Source: Candidatus Pacearchaeota archaeon
Lineage (GTDB): Archaea; Nanobdellota; Nanobdellia; Pacearchaeales; GW2011-AR1
Reading direction: 5' to 3'
NCBI GenBank assembly: GCA_017609695.1
Contig: JAFCDM010000020.1
Location: forward strand, 1 to 8,048
DNA length: 8,048 bases
Shown in pieces: positions 4,942 through 8,048 of this stretch (positions are counted from its first letter, which is position 1; every line of letters starts with the position of its first letter). Under the pieces are notes generated by a model that was not told where the DNA came from, did no database searches, and worked only from the letters and a program-made list of their open reading frames with translations. A program made the position numbers and the translations under genes.

Positions 4942-5136
4942 TTAATTTTTTTGATTATTAGTTTTAGATTTTCCTCCTTTTTTTGAAGTTTGTTTTTTTA
5001 TTTCTTCAGTATCTAAATCAATAGCTAAAAAATCTCCTTCATTAAGATTAAATCTATCAATTGTATCTTTTGGAATAGTTATGACATAAGAATTACCAAC
5101 TTTTCTTAGTTTAACATCAAATTTTCTTTTAGACAT
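4942..5136 (-). CDS. AbrB/SpoVT-type swapped-hairpin DNA-binding protein
   Basis: This is a 64-residue protein. Residues 8-42, VKLRKVGNSYVITIPKDTID followed by RFNLNEGDFLAIDLD, match the SpoVT/AbrB domain: the RKVGNS turn, the T/V-IP-K motif and the L-x-E-GD motif are all present. These proteins form dimers through swapped hairpins and bind DNA. They work either as autorepressing transition-state regulators or as antitoxins of type II systems. The remaining tail (43-64) is Lys/Ser/Asn-rich and probably disordered. No toxin gene follows on the same strand: the next gene downstream is the two-helix/MFS pair, 69 bp away. A solitary regulator is therefore more likely than a toxin-antitoxin partner. 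The leader contains nested palindromes suitable for autoregulation, and the gene is divergent from a toxin-antitoxin pair. Confidence 0.9.
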   Translation of the reverse strand: MSKRKFDVKLRKVGNSYVITIPKDTIDRFNLNEGDFLAIDLDTEEIKKQTSKKGGKSKTNNQKN

Positions 5137-5164
5137 TTTTTTATTTTTTCAGTTTTGTGTGTAA

Positions 5165-5198
5165 ATGTATATACAAAACATATCTAAAAGATATACAT
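5165..5198. promoter_or_regulatory. Palindromic candidate operator of the AbrB-type gene
   Basis: Nested symmetry lies between the TATA box and the start of the AbrB-type gene. ATGTATAT (5165-5172) is inverted as ATATACAT (5191-5198). The 10-bp palindrome TGTATATACA is at 5166-5175, and an inner stem ATATCT/AGATAT is at 5180-5185/5189-5194. The likely transcript start (about 5178-5180) falls inside it, as expected for a repressor site. AbrB-like proteins favour AT-rich, partly symmetric DNA. Confidence 0.5.
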
Positions 5199-5200
5199 AC

Positions 5201-5208
5201 TATTTAAA
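5201..5208 (-). promoter_or_regulatory. TATA box of the AbrB-type gene
   Basis: The minus strand reads TTTAAATA, about 68 bp before the ATG at 5136. It predicts a start near 5179 and a leader of about 43 nt, longer than for most other genes here. The preceding bases AACC could form a BRE-like element. Confidence 0.45.
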
Positions 5209-5251
5209 GGTTTTTGTGAGAATTTAAAAGAAGAAGATTGGAAATACTAAC

Positions 5252-5265
5252 AAAAAATTTATAAA
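5252..5265 (+). promoter_or_regulatory. TATA box of the toxin-antitoxin operon
   Basis: AAAAAATTTATAAA is centred on TTTATA (5258-5263), about 37 bp before the antitoxin ATG. It predicts a start near 5286 and a leader of roughly 10 nt without a Shine-Dalgarno. Confidence 0.55.
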
Positions 5266-5291
5266 CTATAGTTCCCATAGCATCTATAGAT
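5266..5291 (+). promoter_or_regulatory. Candidate toxin-antitoxin operator with 9-bp periodic sites
   Basis: CTATAG (5266-5271), CCATAG (5275-5280) and CTATAG (5284-5289) recur with an exact 9-bp step between the TATA box and the antitoxin start. The last lies in the 10-bp palindrome ATCTATAGAT (5282-5291). The position overlaps the predicted transcript start, typical for autorepression by an antitoxin or toxin-antitoxin complex. Confidence 0.5.
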
Positions 5292-5296
5292 ATAAA

Positions 5297-5503
5297 ATGG
5301 ATATAACAACAATTCAATTAAGTAAAGAAACAAAAGATAAAATAAGTTCTTTTGGGATAAAAGGAGAAAGTTATGAAGATATTCTTAAAAGGGTTTATTT
5401 ATTAGCTGTTAAAGAGCAATTAAGAGAATTTTTAATGTCTGAGGAAGGATTTATTCCTATTGAAGAAGCCATAAAAGAGGCAGAAAAACTATGGCCAAAG
5501 TAA
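5297..5503 (+). CDS. Antitoxin of a RelE/ParE-type toxin-antitoxin pair
   Basis: This is a 68-residue protein. An N-terminal strand MDITTIQLSKETKDKISSFG (1-20) leads into helices SYEDILKRVYLLAVKEQLREFL (25-46) and IEEAIKEAEKLWPK (55-68). A strand followed by two short helices is the layout of small ribbon-helix-helix type antitoxins, in which the N-terminus binds operator DNA and the C-terminal helix neutralises the toxin. The assignment rests mainly on context: the gene overlaps the following toxin-like gene by 13 nt, the normal antitoxin-first order, and its promoter holds a periodic candidate operator. The ATG follows the TATA box at a normal distance. The exact family is not certain. Confidence 0.75.
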   Translation: MDITTIQLSKETKDKISSFGIKGESYEDILKRVYLLAVKEQLREFLMSEEGFIPIEEAIKEAEKLWPK

Positions 5504-5835
5504 GCATTGCCAAAAACTTAAAAAATGAAATTCTAAAAAAATTTAAGGAAGAATCTAGAATAATCTTTAAACAAATGCATTCTCTAGAAAATAATCCTCA
5601 GAAAGGTAAAATTTTAGGAAATGTTGGAGGAATTGTTATTAAAGAACTTAAATACAAATCTTTTAGATTTTATTTTATTACTGATGGTTATAAACTTAAA
5701 TTACTTGATAAGCACGATTTAATAGATATATTAATGAGATTTGTTAGAATGTCTGATAAAAAACATCAACAAGAAACTATTAATGAGATTAGAAATATTT
5801 TAGCAAAATTTGGTCCTGAAGGATTTGATAATTAG
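5491..5835 (+). CDS. RelE/ParE-superfamily toxin
   Basis: This is a 114-residue protein. Two N-terminal helices (about 5-33, KNLKNEILKKFKEESRIIFKQMHSLENNP) are followed by the beta-sheet core: GKILGNVGGIVIKELKY (39-55), SFRFYFITDGYKLKLL (57-72) and ILMRFVRMSD (80-89). A C-terminal helix (KKHQQETINEIRNIL, 90-104) completes the protein. The pattern of basic residues on strand KELKYKSFRFYF and the short N-terminal helical hairpin are those of the RelE/ParE superfamily, whose RelE members cleave mRNA on the ribosome and ParE members poison gyrase. Sequence alone does not say which applies. The start overlaps the antitoxin gene by 13 nt, and a partial Shine-Dalgarno (AGAGG, 5476-5480) lies in the antitoxin gene, so translation is coupled. 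The stop lies 11 bp from the 3' end of the convergent tRNA-Gly. Confidence 0.82.
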   Translation: MAKVSIAKNLKNEILKKFKEESRIIFKQMHSLENNPQKGKILGNVGGIVIKELKYKSFRFYFITDGYKLKLLDKHDLIDILMRFVRMSDKKHQQETINEIRNILAKFGPEGFDN

Positions 5836-5846
5836 ATTTACTTAAA

Positions 5847-5917
5847 TGCGCCTTGCGAGAATCGAACCCGCGACTTAACCTTGGGAAGGTTACGTACTGC
5901 CACTATACTAAAGGCGC
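5847..5917 (-). tRNA. tRNA-Gly (anticodon CCC)
   Basis: The minus strand forms a cloverleaf of 71 nt. Acceptor GCGCCTT pairs with AAGGCGC and discriminator A is at 5847. The D region is TAGTATAGTGGCAGTAC. The anticodon stem TAACC/GGTTA closes the loop TTCCCAA, giving anticodon CCC. The variable loop is short, and the T arm GCGGG/CTCGC has loop TTCGATT and one G-T pair. The GCG start and discriminator A fit archaeal glycine tRNAs. There is no intron and no encoded CCA. The promoter is the TATA element at about 5943-5948, apparently shared with the divergent gene. Confidence 0.96.
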
Positions 5918-5931
5918 TTGTATATTCCAAA

Positions 5932-5957
5932 ACAACAATTAATTTAAAGATTGTTGT
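5932..5957. promoter_or_regulatory. Shared bidirectional promoter with inverted repeat around the TATA box
   Basis: The palindromic core TTTAAA (5943-5948) lies about 28 bp from the tRNA-Gly 5' end (5917) and about 24 bp from the ATG at 5969, so it can serve both strands. It sits in the loop of a perfect 8-bp inverted repeat, ACAACAAT (5932-5939) and ATTGTTGT (5950-5957). The arms may be BRE-like or bind a regulator acting on both directions. Confidence 0.55.
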
Positions 5958-5968
5958 AATAAAAAATT

Positions 5969-6430
5969 ATGGTAAAATCATTAATTTATTGGGACCATGT
6001 AGTTTGGGATAAAAAGGAATGGAAAGAGAAATTAATTTGTCCAAGAGAGTTCCATAATGCAAAAGTTTTATCTGATTCTCCAGTAACAAGTTATGCAGAA
6101 TTATCTTTAGAAGATTCTGATTATGAACTTATAAAATCATATTATTTTGCAATTTTACACAATGCCCCAAATAAGATAATAGATAGTATTAGACAACAGG
6201 TAATAGGTAAACTTAAATATAATAACATAGTTGATGATATAATACTCATACAAGGAGAAAGTAAAAAAACTGCATTTTATAGAATAAGCACACCAGAAGA
6301 TATTCAAATTTTTAGATTAGATGTTTTAAACAAACCTAATGCATGGATTAGAGATAAAACTCTGCATCAAAAAGGCCCTGAAGCTATTGGAAATCTAATC
6401 AGAAAGTTAGAGGCTGGAGATTTTAGTTAG
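5969..6430 (+). CDS. Unrecognised 153-residue protein
   Basis: I do not recognise this protein. It is soluble, with no signal peptide or membrane segment. The N-terminus is rich in tryptophan (SLIYWDHVVWDKKEWKEKL, Trp8, 13 and 18). A mixed middle follows (CPREFHN, 24-30; SYAELSLEDSDYELIKSYYFAILHN, 41-65), then IIDSIRQQVIGKLKYN (70-85). A strand-rich C-terminal half holds DDIILIQGE (89-97), TAFYRISTPEDIQIFRLDVL (101-120) and NAWIRDKTLHQKGPEAIGNLIRKLE (124-148). One cysteine (Cys24) and scattered histidines do not make a metal site. The start is supported by a TATA core about 24 bp upstream (leaderless), which appears shared with divergent tRNA-Gly. It ends 30 bp before metG. A role connected with translation is only a guess from the neighbours. 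Confidence 0.75.
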   Translation: MVKSLIYWDHVVWDKKEWKEKLICPREFHNAKVLSDSPVTSYAELSLEDSDYELIKSYYFAILHNAPNKIIDSIRQQVIGKLKYNNIVDDIILIQGESKKTAFYRISTPEDIQIFRLDVLNKPNAWIRDKTLHQKGPEAIGNLIRKLEAGDFS

Positions 6431-6440
6431 TTTTTTATAT
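6431..6440 (+). promoter_or_regulatory. TATA box of metG
   Basis: TTTTTTATAT starts directly after the TAG stop of the preceding gene and is centred 25 bp before the metG ATG, so metG probably has its own leaderless promoter. No Shine-Dalgarno is present. A second AT tract (TTTATAATATT, 6447-6457) is too close to the start. Confidence 0.5.
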
Positions 6441-6460
6441 TCTTTTTTTATAATATTCTT

Positions 6461-7897
6461 ATGGTAAACAAAAAATTTTATATTACAACCCCCATATATT
6501 ATCCTAATGATATCCCTCATGTGGGGCACGCATACACAACTATAGCAGCAGATATCTTAAGTCGATGGTTTAGGATTAGAGGTTATGATGTTTTCTTTTT
6601 AACTGGGACAGATGATCATGGAAAGAAAATAGCTTTAGCTGCTGAAAAAGCCGGAAAAAGCCCTAAAAAATTTACAGATTCCTTAATACCTAAATTTAAG
6701 GAAGCTTGGAAAAAATTAAATATTAAATATGATAGATTTATCAGGACCACTGATAAAGATCATGAAAAAATTGTTCAAGAAATATTGCAAAAAACTTATG
6801 ATAAAGGAGATATTTATAAGGGAGAATATGAGGGTTATTATTGCATTGGATGTGAAGCATATTATACTGAAAAAGATTTAGAAAATGGATGTTGTCCAAT
6901 ACATAAAACAAAAATAGAAAAATTAAAAGAAGAGACTTATTTCTTTAAACTTTCTAAATATCAGAAAGCCCTTTTGGATTTCTATAAAAAAAATCCGGAT
7001 TTTATTTCTCCTAAAAATAGGAGACAAGAGATAATTAATCGAGTTAAAGAAGGATTGAATGATTTGTCAATCTCAAGAACAAGTTTTAATTGGGGGATTC
7101 CCCTACCATTCGATAAAAAACATATCTGTTATGTTTGGCAAGACGCTTTGTATAATTATTACTCTGCAACAAGACAAAAAGGAAAAGAAAAATACTGGCC
7201 TACTAATATTCATTTAATTGGAAAAGATATTTTGTGGTTTCATAGTGTTTATTGGCCTGCTTTTTTAATCTCTGCTGGAATATCTTTACCAAATTGTGTC
7301 TTCGCACATGGATGGTGGACTTTTGATAAGGAAAAAATTTCAAAATCAAGGGGAAAAGTAATTAATGTTGATGAATTAGTGGCCATTGCAGGAGTTGATT
7401 CTGCTCGTTATTTTTTATTTAGAGAAGGGGTTTTTGGCGAAGATTCTGATTTCTCAGAAAAAATCCTCATAGAAAGACATAACAATGAATTAGCAAATAA
7501 ATTAGGGAATTTAGTTTCAAGAGTTACAAATCTTGCTGAGAAAAATCAAATACAAAAAACAACCAATAACTTATTAAAAAAATTAAAATTAAAACAAATT
7601 GAAAAACTTATTAAAAATTATGAATTAGATAAGGCTCTTAATTTAATTTTTGAGTTTATTGACATATGCAATGAATATGTGCAAAATAAAAAACCCTGGG
7701 AAACAAAAGATAAAAAAGTTCTTTATGAGCTTGTAGATAGTATCAAAGCCATCGCAATATTACTTTGGCCTTTTATTCCAGAAACAAGTGAGAAGATTGC
7801 AAAACAAATTGGTTTTAAAATCAAATTTGATGAAATAAAAAAACCAATCCCTGCAAACAAGATTAAAAAATCAGAGATTTTGTTTAAGAAGATTTGA
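6461..7897 (+). CDS. metG: Methionyl-tRNA synthetase, bacterial-type
   Basis: This 478-residue class I aminoacyl-tRNA synthetase charges tRNA-Met with methionine in the cytoplasm. Visible signatures: FYITTPIYYPNDIPHVGHAY (6-25) with the HIGH-type motif H20-V-G-H23; LTGTDDHGKKIA (47-58); a single zinc knuckle C128-x2-C131 with C145-x2-H148; the KMSKS-type loop KISKSRG (292-298); and a helical anticodon-binding domain including NKKPWETKD (409-417) and LLWPFIPETSEKIAKQIG (434-451). One compact knuckle and about 480 residues match the bacterial MetRS type seen in Thermus/Aquifex, not the longer multi-knuckle archaeal type. No C-terminal EMAPII/Trbp111-like tRNA-binding domain is fused. Small oddities are Asp52 where most have Glu (TDEHG) and Gln227 in YVWQDAL where a hydrophobic residue is usual. 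The ATG has its own TATA box. It converges with a gene at the right edge. Confidence 0.97.
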   Translation: MVNKKFYITTPIYYPNDIPHVGHAYTTIAADILSRWFRIRGYDVFFLTGTDDHGKKIALAAEKAGKSPKKFTDSLIPKFKEAWKKLNIKYDRFIRTTDKDHEKIVQEILQKTYDKGDIYKGEYEGYYCIGCEAYYTEKDLENGCCPIHKTKIEKLKEETYFFKLSKYQKALLDFYKKNPDFISPKNRRQEIINRVKEGLNDLSISRTSFNWGIPLPFDKKHICYVWQDALYNYYSATRQKGKEKYWPTNIHLIGKDILWFHSVYWPAFLISAGISLPNCVFAHGWWTFDKEKISKSRGKVINVDELVAIAGVDSARYFLFREGVFGEDSDFSEKILIERHNNELANKLGNLVSRVTNLAEKNQIQKTTNNLLKKLKLKQIEKLIKNYELDKALNLIFEFIDICNEYVQNKKPWETKDKKVLYELVDSIKAIAILLWPFIPETSEKIAKQIGFKIKFDEIKKPIPANKIKKSEILFKKI

Positions 7898-7900
7898 GAA

Positions 7901-8048
7901 TTATCTAACTGATGTTTTCTTATTCGCATTTGAGCGAACAATTTTTATATGGTCTGGGATACTATGCCCCAAACGTATACTTCTTCCTTTAAAATCTTGG
8001 TTTGGAGAAATATCAATTTCTAAATCATCTATCTGTTTTTCAAAACCT
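7901..8048 (-). CDS. C-terminal end of an unrecognised protein, cut by the window edge
   Basis: An open reading frame enters from the right edge and runs 48 codons to a TAA at 7901-7903. The end of the protein reads FEKQIDDLEIDISP (2-15), QDFKGRSIRLGHSIPDHIKI (17-36) and VRSNANKKTSVR (37-48). It is hydrophilic with a basic tail. Its stop lies only 3 bp beyond the convergent metG stop, a tight tail-to-tail arrangement that supports it being real. With only 48 residues visible and no start, no family can be assigned. The alternative is a chance open frame. Confidence 0.55.
   Translation of the reverse strand, partial: GFEKQIDDLEIDISPNQDFKGRSIRLGHSIPDHIKIVRSNANKKTSVR

Noticed and set aside
4942..5136. 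AbrB-type protein as the antitoxin of a toxin in this window
   Set aside because: No toxin-like gene lies next to it on its strand, and the nearby toxin already has its own overlapping antitoxin.
5847..5917. tRNA-Gly as an attachment site with a second att copy
   Set aside because: No repeat of the tRNA 3' end was found elsewhere in the window and no integrase is present.
7723..7941. 72-codon minus-strand frame overlapping the end of metG
   Set aside because: Mostly antisense to the MetRS anticodon-binding domain. The frame that stops at 7901 and enters from the edge fits the convergent layout better.
1..8048. CRISPR array, insertion sequence or rRNA
   Set aside because: No regularly spaced direct repeats of CRISPR size, no transposase motif with terminal repeats, and no rRNA sequence recognised on either strand.

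Overview
The window reads as part of an AT-rich archaeal chromosome, most likely a small-genome DPANN lineage of the Pacearchaeota/Woesearchaeota type (inference; no 16S rRNA is present). Support for Archaea: a ribosomal protein L15e gene, a family limited to archaea and eukaryotes; TATA-like boxes about 20-28 bp upstream of several start codons and of both tRNA genes, which suggests leaderless mRNAs; and two tRNA genes without an encoded CCA end. The methionyl-tRNA synthetase, however, is of the bacterial single-zinc-knuckle type, as has been seen in some DPANN archaea.

Layout. Left part (1-1453, all minus strand): L15e, a spacer with two hairpins, tRNA-Ile(GAU), and a zinc-ribbon protein with a C-terminal CS/Hsp20-like domain. 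Middle left (1621-3186, plus strand): an unrecognised membrane protein with a 4 x 21-bp in-frame repeat in its acidic tail, an endonuclease V homologue that has lost two of the three metal-binding carboxylates, and a 54-residue two-helix membrane protein with a strong Shine-Dalgarno. Middle right (3204-5136, minus strand): an MFS transporter coupled to a small two-helix membrane protein, then an AbrB-type DNA-binding protein. Right part (5297-8048): divergent from the AbrB gene lies a toxin-antitoxin pair with a 13-nt overlap, whose 3' end abuts the 3' end of a minus-strand tRNA-Gly(CCC). Next come an unrecognised 153-residue protein that appears to share its TATA element with the tRNA, then metG, and finally the C-terminus of a convergent gene cut by the window edge.

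How the parts work together. Translation genes dominate: L15e, two tRNAs and MetRS. The AbrB and toxin-antitoxin genes face away from each other across a 160-bp intergenic region in which each promoter carries its own palindromic or periodic candidate operator, consistent with separate autoregulation. The strongest leads are the degenerate endonuclease V-like protein, the symmetric promoter between tRNA-Gly and the 153-residue gene, and the 9-bp periodic operator in front of the toxin-antitoxin pair. No CRISPR array, insertion sequence or rRNA was seen. No gene-free stretch exceeds 300 bases.
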